Shown here: positions 50,701-62,526 of the stretch, piece by piece
How the letters are laid out: every line of letters starts with the position of its first letter
Position numbering within the stretch: position 1 is the stretch's first letter
Origin: Triops longicaudatus
Lineage: Eukaryota > Arthropoda > Branchiopoda > Notostraca > Triopsidae
DNA length: 64,000 nucleotides
NCBI GenBank assembly: GCA_022885665.1
Contig: JAGQDJ010000105.1
Coordinates: 62,001-126,000 of the forward strand
Direction: 5' to 3'
The notes under the pieces: generated by a model
Seen by the model: only the letters and a program-made list of their open reading frames with translations
What the model was told of the DNA's origin: nothing
The model's database searches: none
Position numbers and translations under genes: made by a program

Positions 50701-53153
50701 TTTAGAGATTGTAGAAATCTTGCGGAGTATTTCCGCCCTCACGGACTCCCAAATCCATGCGATCAATAGAATTTTCCGAAATAAACAAGAATTTTACCGA
50801 CGCGAAGAATGCTTGGGAAAAAAATATATATTTCTGCGTTAATCTGTAATGAGTTTGTAAAATATTTTCCTATGGGTTGGAGGCATGACAGTATTACTTC
50901 CAGCAGCGGCTAAGCCGCTTTTCTACACCTTTCCGTGGGGATGCATCGTTTGGCTATAATTATAGGATGTGTTCGGTTTTACGACTTGTAGAATGTGAAA
51001 GTCGATTCCCGTGTAACAGTAGTAAAAGGTACAGTCTGCTACTATCTGGGGAAGGAAGGCTGGTATCTAATGGTTAGAGGTAAGGAGGCTACCAGAAAGG
51101 TGGTAAAAGACAACTGCGGAATATGCTAATCGATCTCTTGTACAGGTTTTGTGTTGTATAATGGGACGAAATGGGTGAAGGGGGTGAAAGGAGAGGCTTT
51201 TATAGTGCTATGTTAGACGTTAATGCGCTGAGGCATAGCTGTTCTATGGTTGATCGCCATTGGGCGATAGGATAATAAGAAAGTTACAGGAGGAACATAC
51301 TGTGACACCTCGAGTTGGTTAGTAGTTCAACGTCAGGTTGTACTCTGAGTCGTATTTAATTTTACAAGGTTGAATTCCGTGATCTCGATTTTAACTTTAA
51401 GTGTGGAACAAACTGTACAAAAGCTCCAGTATAACAGAACGTTCGATTACAGAGAGAAGCATTGGGAACCTTGAGTTACTTAACTATAGTTGTACTAATG
51501 AGTAATAAGTGAATTAATATTGTATTTACTATGGTTCCCTGCTGTTTCAGCACTTTTTCTAAACAAGGAAAGGAAACGGGGAATATGGCTGCAAATATGC
51601 TTCGTTTTACGTTACGGCATCTTTCACAAAGTATTACGGCCCTGACGCCAAGTCACGCTTTTCTTTATTAGCTTTACGCGTTTTACTGCATGTCACATTC
51701 GTTTTGAGACAATAAAAGTGACATCAAACTATGCTATTGCTTCTCTTTTGACTTTTATTCTGTCTATGTGCTCTCCATGGCACTTTCAGCGAAAGAAAAT
51801 TTAATGCTTTGCTTTCGTTTGATACACGCAGAAATTTCAGGTTAAGCTCACGCCCTTTAATGGAAGCTGACGTACGCGATTTTGAGTTCCGATTTAATTT
51901 TGTGAATTACTTTCTCATTAAAACAATTTAAGGCTTCATTTTCCAAATAAGTTTATGGATATCTAAAGATTCGTTTATAATATCGCTCAACAAATTAACA
52001 ATATTCGTATTATATATTTTTTAACAGCTAATTGCAAGAATATTGAAAAAATTCGCGTTTCATTCATATTTTTTTAAATAAATACGGGGTAACTTCGAAG
52101 GTGAAATGCAAGCTGTAATTTTTCTTAAAAAGAAATTTTGGTAATCAACTGAGTCATAAAACTGAGCACGTTTGGCAATCAAATTTTTATTCTTTTGTGA
52201 GTTGGTTAACTGCTAGAAAAAAGAAATTAAGAAAAATTTCTGCACTATTGGATGGCTGTAATTTTCAAGAAAAATGAGAAAAGCGGGTCTGGGAGGACAG
52301 TTTTGAAAAGTTGCGCTCTATTATGAATGAGACACAAGCTCAAGCCCTTTTATTTCCTTTTTATTTTCTTTTATATATCTTGTTTACTGCGTATGTCGAC
52401 AGTCGTTCATCAAGCTCGCGCCACCGGATCTTAGGATACCCCTTGCAATTTTTTCCCCTCATCCATTTTATCCTTTAAAGAAAATATACATTTTTCTCTC
52501 CTAGATTATGTGAACGTTATACTAAAAACGCGTATATCAATGGTGCAAAGCAAAAAAAGTAAAACTCACGTCACTTTTCCATAATTCATGTCAAGAAGAG
52601 CAACACATATGAAGCATCACGTTGCCTAGAGTTGCTCCTTTTTCAACTTCTCGGTTTCTCAAAAGATAAAAAAAAAATTCGCTACGAGGGAGTGAGTCTC
52701 TTTCAGAAATCGCCACCTTTCACGAAAACCAAAAAATACATGTAAAATAATCGAAAAGTCGGTTTGAGGTGTTGATTAAATTGGTTCCCGATTAACGGTC
52801 TTTTTAATGTCTTAAACCTATTGCCATAAGCATCTGACCTGTTTAACACTATTGGGTTTCAAACAGGAAAGCCACATTTCGTAAGAAAAATATGCTTTGT
52901 ATCAATGGGACGCAAAAGAAATATGAAATGGGTCAAATGAATTACCAGTGATTGCGTGTAAGAACCTATAGGCCGCGCCCATTGCATACTAGCTAGTAAA
53001 GCTACAGCCACGCCAATTTAAACAACGACAGAAGGATAGGCTTAATAGGCTAGGTGTGCAAGTAAGTGATAAGTAATACGTAATAACTAACAAGTAATAA
53101 ACGTGCAAGTAAACATTCTATGAAGCATGAGAAAGTTAATAATTCAACTAATT

Positions 53154-53191
<38 letters not shown>

Positions 53192-56100
53192 TAGCCGGGG
53201 CTAGAAACTGCTCCGCTAAGTCCTTCAGTTCTCTGACTACATTTGAAAGCCCAGCCCTCATGAGGCAGTACCTCATATATTTGCGATTCAATTTCTCTCT
53301 GTATGGAAAACATTCGTCTTGAAAACAGAATGCGAGAGTGAAGTAGAAAATTCAGAGTGTTACGAAATACCAAGGAAATTCTCTTCCAGAAAAAAATCAA
53401 GTCCTCAGACAGTTTCGTGTTTTCATTGACAACTCTCTTTCCTCAGTAGAACCTACAGCAAAACTCTTGAATAAAAATAAACAAACTGAATATAAAGCAT
53501 TTCTTAGAACATTAGGATTTCCACCTCTCATCATGGTTTCTATGTATGGCTACAGTACAGTGCTCTGCTTCACAGAAAGCATGGTAAATATGTAAGCGGA
53601 ATATTTTTGACCAAAAAGCATACACTTCTTTCCATAGTGACCAAATATTGTGGTAAACGCAAAGCCGAAAAGAAAAAATACAGACGTGGAGTGACAAAAT
53701 TATTCATAGAAAAACTGTGCACTTCCAGAAAAACGCAACAGTACTTATCTATTGTACGCCCCGTAAGATTAGTGCTCTATTTTAGTCACCTTCTTTCAAA
53801 ACTGGTAGACTTTTTTAGTGAAACTTTTGCATTAATTAACTTCAGCAATAGTAGACGAAGTGAGATTAGCAAGAATTCTGTGAAAAATGTGACCATTTTG
53901 GGAAAAAAACAGGGTTATATTGTATGACAGATTACCATTACAGTTACAGCTTTTCCATCCGTTTATTTTGGCTTTAGGCGCTTCTAGTATGAAAATATTA
54001 CTTAGCTTAACTTAACCTAACTCAACCTAACCTAATTTAACTGGAACATAAGTAACCTAACTGAACATAATATAACCTACCAAGCCTAACCTAACCTAGA
54101 AATTGACAGGGTGTATAATAGATAAGTTACAAAGTAACCAAAAGCTTTGGTGAAATAAGGCATAACGACAGGAAAAAGTAGAAATAGTACACAAAACACG
54201 TTCCATATCAAGGAAAGCCGAGAAGTATGGGAGGCACGAAAAGATAAGAAAGCGACTTCCGTCGTGACTCTTGGTGGTATCCTTGAACACGTGCTGCTGA
54301 CGATAAAGAAGGGGTCAAGAGTGAAGGGGGGTGGTAGAGAAGAAAGGATGGGGAGAAAAATGAGGAAAATGGAGGAAGAGCGCCAAAGGCGACAGAGTCC
54401 GATACGGACCTTATAGACGTGACCTATGTCGAACCTTTGATCGTTAAACGACCAAAGGAATACACGTTGTGAAAGTCGACCAAAAGGCTTATTGCTGCAG
54501 AGGCGAGTAGGTTACTTCATGGACAAGACATGACAAGTACTGTATGTGAATGTGTGTGATTGGTAGGGGAGTAAGCTTGCTCACGTTTGTAGAGAAAAAA
54601 ATCTGTGACAACAAGGCAGCAGCACTGTTGGTGCTGCAAATTGCACGACTGTAGTAGAAATGTTATCGCGGTAGTCGATAGGAATGAAAGGAAGATTCTA
54701 GCTTTCCTGGGAGAGCAGTTTATGTGCTTGTCACTATTGCTAGTACCCCCTTGAAAAAGAAAAAGTAATCGGACGAGTCACTGTGATGGTCACATGGTAA
54801 ACACTTCTAGACGCGAAGAAGTTTTACTTTCAGTTGCTGCAGAAAAAAATGCTAGGCTTTCATACATGTTCATAGGCCAAGTCTTAAAACTTACACAGTG
54901 CATTTTCCTTGTTTGACAAAACTTCACTCTCTTCATAATGCTTAGTTATTTCTACCCTGTTTTTTTCTAATGTCTCTGGAGTGTAAAATTGTTGCCTTGT
55001 GGAAACTAAACGCTCTAGAAGTATACAGTATCAGTTCTTCAAATTTCTATGTATAATTCAATTTGTACGGCAAAGATTTCTAGGATTTCTAAGAGACATA
55101 TTTATAATTTTTGCTAAAATCCTCCGGTAGAAACCAATTCTGAAGATGACTTTGGCACATTTATTTATAAGCCAGTAAACAAGTGACACCTTCAAAAAAG
55201 ATAGGGGTAATCTTTGAGTCGTGAGCCACATTTTGTACTATCTATTCAGTATTCTTTCCCTCTCCGCTAGTATGATCGTTCTGGCTTCTGACACGAGTTC
55301 TCGAGTCTAATGCTACACAGAAGCTTGACACTGCGCTCGGAGCAGTTTTCTTCACTAGGTTGGTTTTCACCCCTGTGCCTTGTTACCCTCCTTGACAGCT
55401 AATAGATGAGTCCCCGATCTCACGCTAAACCGACGATGGAAGAAATCAGCCAACGATTATTAACCTCTCCCCTTGTCCTTGACTTGCTTTTCTTCTTCCC
55501 TTTTTTTTCTTTGACTTCTTAAACCTTCCAAGTTGGAAGTAATTGTTGTTGGAACAGCTTGTCCTTGGGTACCGACTCGAACGCATTTGTCAAAGCGCTT
55601 AAATACGGGGCGAAGTCCAATTTTGTGACGTCAAAGTCTAACGTCACTAGAGAATTCAGGACAAAGTGTTGAGCGCAGGTGCGGAGTTTTATTTCTGAAA
55701 GAGGAGAATATTAGTAACTGTTAAAATCGCATAATAATTAAGGCAAGCTGCAGTAATTTATAAATAGTACTTGGCGTTTGAGGTACATTTTAAGTAGAAC
55801 TATGACAACCACCCTTCGAGAGTCAGGGGTGTTATTTCTACGTGAACGAACACCCCTGTTGTGTTTATATTAAATGGGAAAACGACAATTTCAGGACAGA
55901 ATGTCAAATTACTCCTTTGCACGCGATATTGCTGTATTGGTTTTCTTTCTACACATGACTTAGGCTGCACGCTATCACCTTGGTAAAATTCGTACCTAGC
56001 AATTCTGAGCAATGTTTTGCATCAACAAAATTGACTTCGTAATATCGCATAAACAGGCGTTACTACAAGAAACGGGCGAACAATGTTATATAAAAAGACC

Positions 56101-59100
56101 TTTTGTGAATATACTTTTTTTAAAAAACGAAAACTATTTTTAATATATTTTTAAAATAGGAGCTCTTAGTTTATTTTGAATATAATCAAAATTTCAATTT
56201 AATTAACGTTGGCAAGTTTGGTGCTGTGAAGCTTTATTTCGGTGACATTCATACCAGTGATTTTGCAACGTGCTTATCAAAGCACCTTTCGTGACGCTAC
56301 AGAAATTCGTAGTACTTGAACCTTCCAGTACATCAACGCCAGACCCTAATTACACAAGTGGGTTGCGTGTTTATGCAGAAACTCAAGTTTGCATAACGCC
56401 TGACTATTCGCATATCACTAGTAAAACTGTAATTTACAGTAATGAATGAGCAAAACTTACCGTAGCGTGAAATAACCGCTACTAGCTGGAAGATAAGTTA
56501 GAAATTCTGGAAGTGTTTTTGCAGCTATTAAATATGAACAAGAGAAGCAAACTCGTTTCTTAAACAAATGTACGCAGACATCACTAGTCACCCTTCCACG
56601 AATTAAAATGAGTTTCATCAGTGTGACTAACATAAATCACGTGATTTTCACATCTGTATTTTATAGAAATCCACAATTTTGAAAAATAATTTTCACATTC
56701 CCTTTCTTCTTTCTAGGTTAACGCGAATACGTGGTTACTGCCGACCTTCCTATGCGATTTCTATATCGCGATGGACGTCATTTGTAGCACGTCATCCATC
56801 TTCAACCTTGTGGCCATTAGTATTGATAGGTAAACAGAAAATATAGATCCCTTCCAATGCCCTTTCCTCCCCAAGCTGTGGTCACCACGAAGTCCAAATT
56901 TACCATTTGTGTCCTAGTCAGTGTGTCAAAGAAGTGTAGCCTAAGGTCAACCAGAATGTAATCAGAGCTTTGTTGCCCCTTTCTGAGGCTTTATATCGTG
57001 CCACTACTGGTAATCGTCAAAGAAATATCAATCTTCGTGTGCAATATAAGAAGGCTCCATTTGGCCTACAGCACTATCACTTCAACAACGCCTTTACGTG
57101 CTGAAGCTACGGCTTATTTGTCCCGAAACCACTCTTCCCCATCATTACCAAGCACAGATCCATTAATTTCAGAACTATGAGCTATTATTTGAATGCAACT
57201 GTGGAATGGAGAAAAAAGGCTTTCCTTTTGTCATTTTTCACCAGTACATACCCTTTTAACCTTTCCTAATCTATAAAGAAACTTATAGTATAGTTATATA
57301 TGTGTTTGTGGTGTTAATAATGATGTGCACAAAAATTTCAAGCAACCTGGAATATCGCCAGAATTAAACCATTTTTTTCATTCACTTTTGAGTTTATAAC
57401 TTTACGTATTTAGGCCCAATGCTGAATAACACAGCAGTGCTAGAGAACATGTGTTCAGGGAATGCAGACGTTGCCGTATACACATTTTAGGTCTATTACT
57501 ATGTCTCACGTAAAAAGAAGTACTGATATACGGCGTGTCACGTAGAACTGCTCGTAGAAATTACAGAGCTTATAATAAACGTAATAACATTAACACAATA
57601 AATCATTTGCTTCCGAGATGATAAATTAGCTTTGTCCCACTTTAATTCGCTACAAACATTAAATAATGATAAAAATTAGAATAATGTTCTTCCACTTCCG
57701 TAATTTTCTGTTTATGAAGCACCGATATTTCTGCTTAGTATTGTTATCCTTCCTCAATACATTAGTGACGGCTTCTACAGTGTAATTCTTACGGTACAGA
57801 TTCTTTAAAATTGCAGTGTCACCATAGCAAGCCCTGTTACTACGTCCCAAAGTAATTTTGTGGATGCAGGAATTCGTGAGGCAGTAATTGTTACTATGGT
57901 AGGCACAGGTAACTATAATCACCGAATGTGCTGAACAATTCATAGTTACAACAATGATAATCTATCAAGACCATTACAATTTAATAACTAATGCAGAAAT
58001 ACCTTTTGTGCACTGAGAAAGACTTCGAGATACTGATTCACTAACATTAATCACGTTCACTTCTATTTGCTAGTTTAACGATATATTAATATCTTTTATA
58101 TAGTTTCTTATATAGTTTCATCCTTATATAATTTCAGTAAAAAAAAATAATTTACCAATAACTGCAAAATGGACACAGGAGAAAATGTGGGCCTTTGTAA
58201 TAAGTTAAAAGGGGGCCCAGTTTCTGCCAAGGAACTTTTACTGTCCTGGAACATGGAACCAATCATTACACTTGGATGCACCAAAAATCCTTTTTTCTTC
58301 TCTGCCTTGGTTCTCTTTGTTACTATTTTTTGGTCCTCTAATTGTCTTTCACTTCTGTCTAACTTCCCTTTTCAGTTCCGTTGCATACTGACCCCCCTCA
58401 GGTTGGGTTACCTTGCCATCACGCCGTGCATTATCGTTCATAGAACAAACGCTGCAATTCAACCTTAACTTTGCTCTGAAGGAGATAAATAAAGCATTCC
58501 TTTTTGGTTGATGGGTTTGGGGTAGCGCTTCACACATCAACGCGTCTGCAGAGAAATAAGAACGCATGAAAACGAAAGATTTTCTTTCAACCTTTCCCTT
58601 TCTTCTGCGTTTAGTCTCTTGGCCACATCCTGTCACATCATGTACGATTCTTAAGAAGAAAGTCCTTGTTCAATCGTAGGAAATCATTTCGTCATCCCAG
58701 CCTTCTCTCAGATCTATCTCCTGAACCTCTTCGAAACACATTACTCCGAAAGAAATGCCACAGGGCAAGTGTGTTTTGGCCTTTGAAGGCGAGAAGCAAG
58801 TTCTGTCGAAGAACCGGTACTTCACGAAGAAATAAACTCTTAAAGAAATTACTTGGCACCTTGCGAACGACTACGCCCAATGTCTACTCTCTGAGCACTT
58901 CTTTTCGCGGACTTATAAACTAATGGCGAAAGTTAAGGTTTTAAAAGTACTCAAACTTTGGATTATTACTGCACTTGAAATATTACTTTAGCTTCTAGGA
59001 TGCTGCATTTAAATAGGGGGGCCTTTATCCGAACTTTGCGCTTCGAGAAATATGGAACAGAGCAGGTTACACGGGCCTTGGTTAAAAAAATCAGTAAAGT

Positions 59101-62100
59101 CATCACTTTCTATGTTAATCGCTTACTTGTTGGAGGAAGTTTACTGCATCTATTATCCAGCACCTCGCACGTCCCTAGTACTTGCTGAGTCAACTGACAC
59201 GTGCAGCAATGACTTCCAATCTGCCTGGCTATGGAGAAATCAATAGTAACAGTGCTAGTTCGAGAAAACGAAGAGTGGTTTCTAAGGAAGGAGGAGGAAT
59301 GCAAGAAAGTTCGAAGAGAAGAGCACCTCTTCAAGTTGTAATCACACTGACGTCACTTTCTCAAGAAGTGCACCTTCTTCAACCTAAATTTCTTGCCCTT
59401 GAGTAGGTGACGTCGTCGTAATTGTTTTCCTGCCAGAAAAAAAGGTCCTATTATCTTTTGTCTGCTCTTTCATTTCATTAAAAGGTTGCATGAAAATGAG
59501 ATGAAAGAGAAAATGGTGTAAAAAAAACTGGCTAAGCTTTTAATGAACCCAACTGGTGTGTAAATAAGTGCTTCTTGTGTAAAAAGCAATGGTCTTTACA
59601 CGGCAAATAGCGTGTTGAGAATATATTTAGGTTCTGTGAGACTAAACAAGCATACGATGAAGAAAATCGTATGTTTTCTCTTCACTATTTTACGTCAGAA
59701 AAAGAACGACTATTTTCTATTTGTTCCTTTTACGTTGAAGCTAATAAATAAAATAAGGAACATATAGAACTACACATTAGGTCATCTGGTACATCTCTCG
59801 TTTTAGTAAGCTTTCATCAAATCCATGCATTTGTTCAAGGAAATGTTCAATAGGCTCAGAAAATACGTAGATTTCAATTCCGAAGAGTATTTAAACCATA
59901 GAATACTTTAATAATAAAAGCCCTGTACATTGATACGAAACGCTTACTTTTTTTGTTCATAAAAAAACTATGTAAGTTTCGTTTGAAAGTAACATAAAAG
60001 AATCCAGACCAAACGGACAGAAATCTCTGTTAAGTATTTCAAAGCCTCCGTATGCGGGTCTGTTTACATTTAATATTCCCTGCTAGCCAAAGCTAATACT
60101 TGTATAAAAGCTTCTTGTGTTTCTAGGATACTGTTCATGTCTCACCAGGTGAACGAACATTAAACAGAGAAAGCATTTGGACAGACACAGCACAAATTGA
60201 ACAGTTTAGTGCTTCGAGTCAAAAAGCAAATTCATTTTTCAAAAAAAAAAAAAAAAATCCTATAAGCCTTAGTTGCCAACTTGGAATATTAAAATATTGC
60301 TTCGAAAGCTAATGTTAGTAACACCCGAACACCTCAGCTCATATGTACTTCTAAGAAAACTTAATTCAATAAAGCATTCCACAAAAATGTGCCACAACTC
60401 CGACCAAATAGTTTTCCAGATTTCAGTAGGCTTTTATTGCAATGAATGTGCAACATGTCCACAAAACTGACCTGAAAGGCAAGTAAACAAAACTGTGACT
60501 TGTGTAGAGCGTTCGAGTTCGAATGGCTCCGAGATTCCGCTGTATTTTCAGAATTATTAACCAATGTTTTCCGCTTCCGCAGGTACATAGCTGTTACTCA
60601 GCCTATAAAGTACGCCAAACACAAAAATAACGGCCGCGTGTGGTTGACAATTATTCTCGTCTGGGCAATTTCCATGGCTATTGGCACCCCGATCGTTCTC
60701 GGCTTAAACCAAACCCCAGACCGCGACCCTACCGTTTGCGTGTTTTACAATTCGGATTTCGTCATTTACTCATCTTTGTCTTCATTTTACATCCCTTGCC
60801 TGGTCATGGTCTTCCTTTACTACAAGATATTCAAGGTATTTCTTTTTTCTCTCGCCATCAGCCTCCCCTTTCAAGAACCCTAGCCAGTTTTGAACCACGT
60901 AACCAGTATGTACCTTGCTGCTTGCATGTACTCTGCGCTCTCCATCCTGTTCCCCATGAATTGTATGATGATGTTTCGAGTGTTTGTACTTCTTGCATTG
61001 TTAAAACTGAGCCAAGAAACAATCTTCCGTAAGAGCGGAAATTCAAGAGAATTTGAAGCGAAGAAGACGAAGAGGAAAAGCTCGTTCTTCTTCAAACATT
61101 CTAGTCCTACTCTTGCCTCTTTCTTTCTGAAAGCGATAAAGGAGCGTACTACTGAGCTTGTGTTAGAAGCAATATAATAAACCTTGTCATGACAGACTTG
61201 TAGCGTATTACAACGGATTACGTGAGTCCGCACACATATAAGCTTTATAAGAGACCATAACTGTTTGCTTTTTACCCTGTTATGGCAAAGAACCAACCCT
61301 CTTTTATCAACCCACACCCAGAAACTGCGTATTTTGTGGAGAATTAATTGTTTGTCACGTGGTTCACGGACACTAACAGCCAGAGACCCTGGCGACTATA
61401 CTTTAAAACCTTTCGCCTGCTTCAACCTTATCTATCAAGTAACTTATACTTCGTACTAATCTACAATAAAAATATAGCCGCAGATCCAGAGCCGCATTTC
61501 GCTTCGTGTGTGGTTATTAACTCCTGACAGAGGCGTTGTTAAAAAAAATGCACAGCCTAATTATGCCGAATATACTTCGTGCACTAGCTAAATCAAAAGT
61601 TACTATTTTAACGGTTTAACTTTGAAAATCAATCTTTGTTATATAAAGGCGTAATGAGTTAATTATGACTTATAGAAGCAGGAATGAAGGTCAGCACCGC
61701 TTTTTTTAGCCAACTGGTGGATAAAGCACTGCGCGGTATTTTTCGCAAAAAGTTTTCTATTTTTGTGCCTTTTTTTGTAGTTACCATACGAGAGCAAGTA
61801 CGCCAGATCAATTTCTATGAAAAGAAGTAAGCTAAGCTGAGACAACGAATAAAAAGGCCAGGATTGGGCTTGTAATCGTCTTCCCATGATTGAGTTCAGG
61901 TTCCTATGAATCTAGAATAGACAAGATGATGGAATTCTCTTTTTTCCTCTTTCCTGCTCTTCTTTTCTGTTTAGCTTTTCGAAACATACGTAAAAGATTT
62001 GCTATAACCGTAAAGAATTCTGTGAAGAAGCAATAAGCCGCTTTTTAGAGCAAAAATTTTCATGAAATAATGTTGTCTAATTCTGCATTCCTTTAAGGCT

Positions 62101-62526
62101 TTTATAGCAAAATCGATTGAAAAAATGCTAAAAGGAAAAAACTTACTCTTTTCTTGCTAAATTAAATACCAACAAGAGAAACTCGATATTCTAGTTTCAA
62201 TGGAACGTGCAGATTCATGTTCGAATTGATCACTCAGTGTCGAAAGTTTCTTTCCAGTAACTTCGCTTTGCTGGCAATCTTACATCCGTAATTGTTTTTG
62301 GCAGGCTATTCGAGAACGAGCTAAAAAAGCTTCGGCTAATAAGCGCCACGCCCATCATACCAACAACACCAAAGTACCCAGTGTCATTGACAATTTGGCT
62401 CAGACCAAACGGTTCGCTGAAACAGCCTTGGGAACTTCGCCCATTTTACCCTTGAGTCGGCCCCATCGAGCGCTACTGGCACAAGATGAGGAAGAAAAGG
62501 TCACGGATCAAGGTAGCGGAAGTCAG
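28807..62526 (+). CDS. D2R: D2-like dopamine receptor, partial (3' end beyond window)
   Basis: Four exons are in the window: 28807-29796, 56717-56829, 60583-60835 and 62305-62526, all in matching phase. The product is a class A G protein-coupled receptor at the plasma membrane; D2-like receptors couple to inhibitory G proteins on dopamine binding. A long Ser/Gly-rich N-terminus (about 270 residues) carries several N-glycosylation sequons (NST, NFS, NWT, NVS). Then come helix I (FFGNVLVILSVYRERSL), II (LALADLLVAALVMPF), III with the amine-binding Asp (FYIAMDVICSTSSIFNLV), DRYIAV, IV (VWLTIILVWAISMAIGTPIV), loop 2 Cys (TVCVFYN) and V with the catechol-binding Ser pair (YSSLSSFYIPC). Exon 4 encodes the basic start of loop 3 (AIRERAKKASANKRHAHH). 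Helices VI and VII are outside. The sequence is very close to insect D2-like receptors. ATG 28807 is the first Met in the open frame. Confidence 0.93.
33250..33452. mobile_element. MITE-like inverted-repeat element
   Basis: TTTGAAGATATTTCGAAATT at 33308-33327 is repeated in inverted form at 33370-33395 (TTACGAAATATCTTCAAG). The right end continues outward to GGGGGTTCCACTG followed by TA at 33451, a layout typical of short pogo/mariner-type elements that duplicate TA. The left terminus is diverged, so its limit is approximate. The reverse-strand peptide around the right end (NTVEPPFNDTGYND) recurs, to my memory, in translated repeats of other animals. Confidence 0.5.
36172..36405 (+). repeat. 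Diverged interspersed repeat, copy 1
   Basis: Aligns with 41072-41300 in the same orientation over about 230 bp. Shared blocks include TTAAGCnATTnCATGC, TCAAACTAGnAGCC, AAAAGTAACATCGTGT, TTTGCAnTTAC and CAATAnTGGAA. Small indels separate them. Neither copy contains a coding frame. The family is not recognised. Confidence 0.75.
36506..36519. promoter_or_regulatory. RFX X-box match
   Basis: GTTGCCATGGCGAC fits the X-box consensus RYYVYY-N(1-3)-RRHRAC at every position. X-boxes normally lie just upstream of genes for cilia, driven by RFX factors. No confident coding sequence follows; an ATG at about 36632 opens only 28 codons. It may be a chance match or an enhancer element. Confidence 0.4.
41072..41300 (+). 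repeat. Diverged interspersed repeat, copy 2
   Basis: Partner of 36172-36405, about 4.9 kb away. Both lie in the first intron of the dopamine receptor. Beyond these limits the flanks do not match. Confidence 0.75.
43117..43128. repeat. Perfect 12-bp palindrome
   Basis: GGTACCGGTACC, embedded in a short patch of TACCGG-like repeats and much more GC-rich than its surroundings. Confidence 0.6.
53156..53190. repeat. Homopolymer T tract (35 nt)
   Basis: An uninterrupted T run on the + strand, poly(A) on the - strand. On that strand it follows a GC-richer segment of about 150 bp with a small palindrome (ATGAGG-TACTG-CCTCAT). This suggests the 3' end of a retroposed element inserted antisense in the intron; the family is not recognised. 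Confidence 0.8.
54001..54101. repeat. Degenerate CCTAA (TTAGG) pentamer cluster
   Basis: About a dozen CCTAA/CTTAA/CTCAA-type pentamers, for example TTAACCTAACTCAACCTAAC and AGCCTAACCTAACCTAG, spread over 100 bp. TTAGG is the ancestral arthropod telomere unit, so this could be an interstitial telomere-like array or a simple satellite. Confidence 0.75.
56717..56829 (+). CDS. D2R: Dopamine receptor exon 2: loop 1 and helix III
   Basis: 113 nt, phase 0 to phase 2. It encodes VNANTWLLPTFLCDFYIAMD through FNLVAISID, including the conserved loop-1 Cys and the Asp that binds the amine. The exon ends inside the Arg codon of DRY. Confidence 0.92.
56830..60582 (+). other. Second intron of the dopamine receptor, about 3.75 kb
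   Basis: Bounded by GTAAAC and TTCCGCAG. It contains a poly(A) run near 60.24 kb but no recognised gene or element. Confidence 0.75.
60241..60257. repeat. Poly(A) tract
   Basis: About 17 A in the second intron of the dopamine receptor; possible tail of a retroposed fragment. Confidence 0.7.
60583..60835 (+). CDS. D2R: Dopamine receptor exon 3: helices IV and V
   Basis: 253 nt starting within DRY (G-TAC) and ending ...YYKIFK in phase 0 at a GTATTT donor. It carries the second disulfide Cys and the helix V Ser residues. Confidence 0.92.
60836..62304 (+). other. Third intron of the dopamine receptor, about 1.5 kb
   Basis: Bounded by GTATTT and TTTTTGGCAG. Nothing else is recognised in it. Confidence 0.75.
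62305..62526 (+). CDS. D2R: Dopamine receptor exon 4: start of intracellular loop 3
   Basis: 74 codons (AIRERAKKASANKRHAHHTN ... VTDQGSGSQ) with phase 0 borders (GGCAG acceptor, GTAAGA donor). Loop 3 is long and variable in D2-like receptors and often alternatively spliced, which may apply to this exon. Confidence 0.85.

Larger units (their letters stand above)
29797..56716 (+). other. First intron of the dopamine receptor, about 26.9 kb
   Basis: Bounded by GTAAGT and TTTCTAG. It contains a MITE-like element, a pair of diverged direct repeats, an X-box match, a poly(T) tract and a CCTAA cluster, each listed separately. Open frames inside (for example near 37.25, 39.3, 39.9 and 47.5 kb) have no recognised homology, and I found no nested gene. 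Confidence 0.7.
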
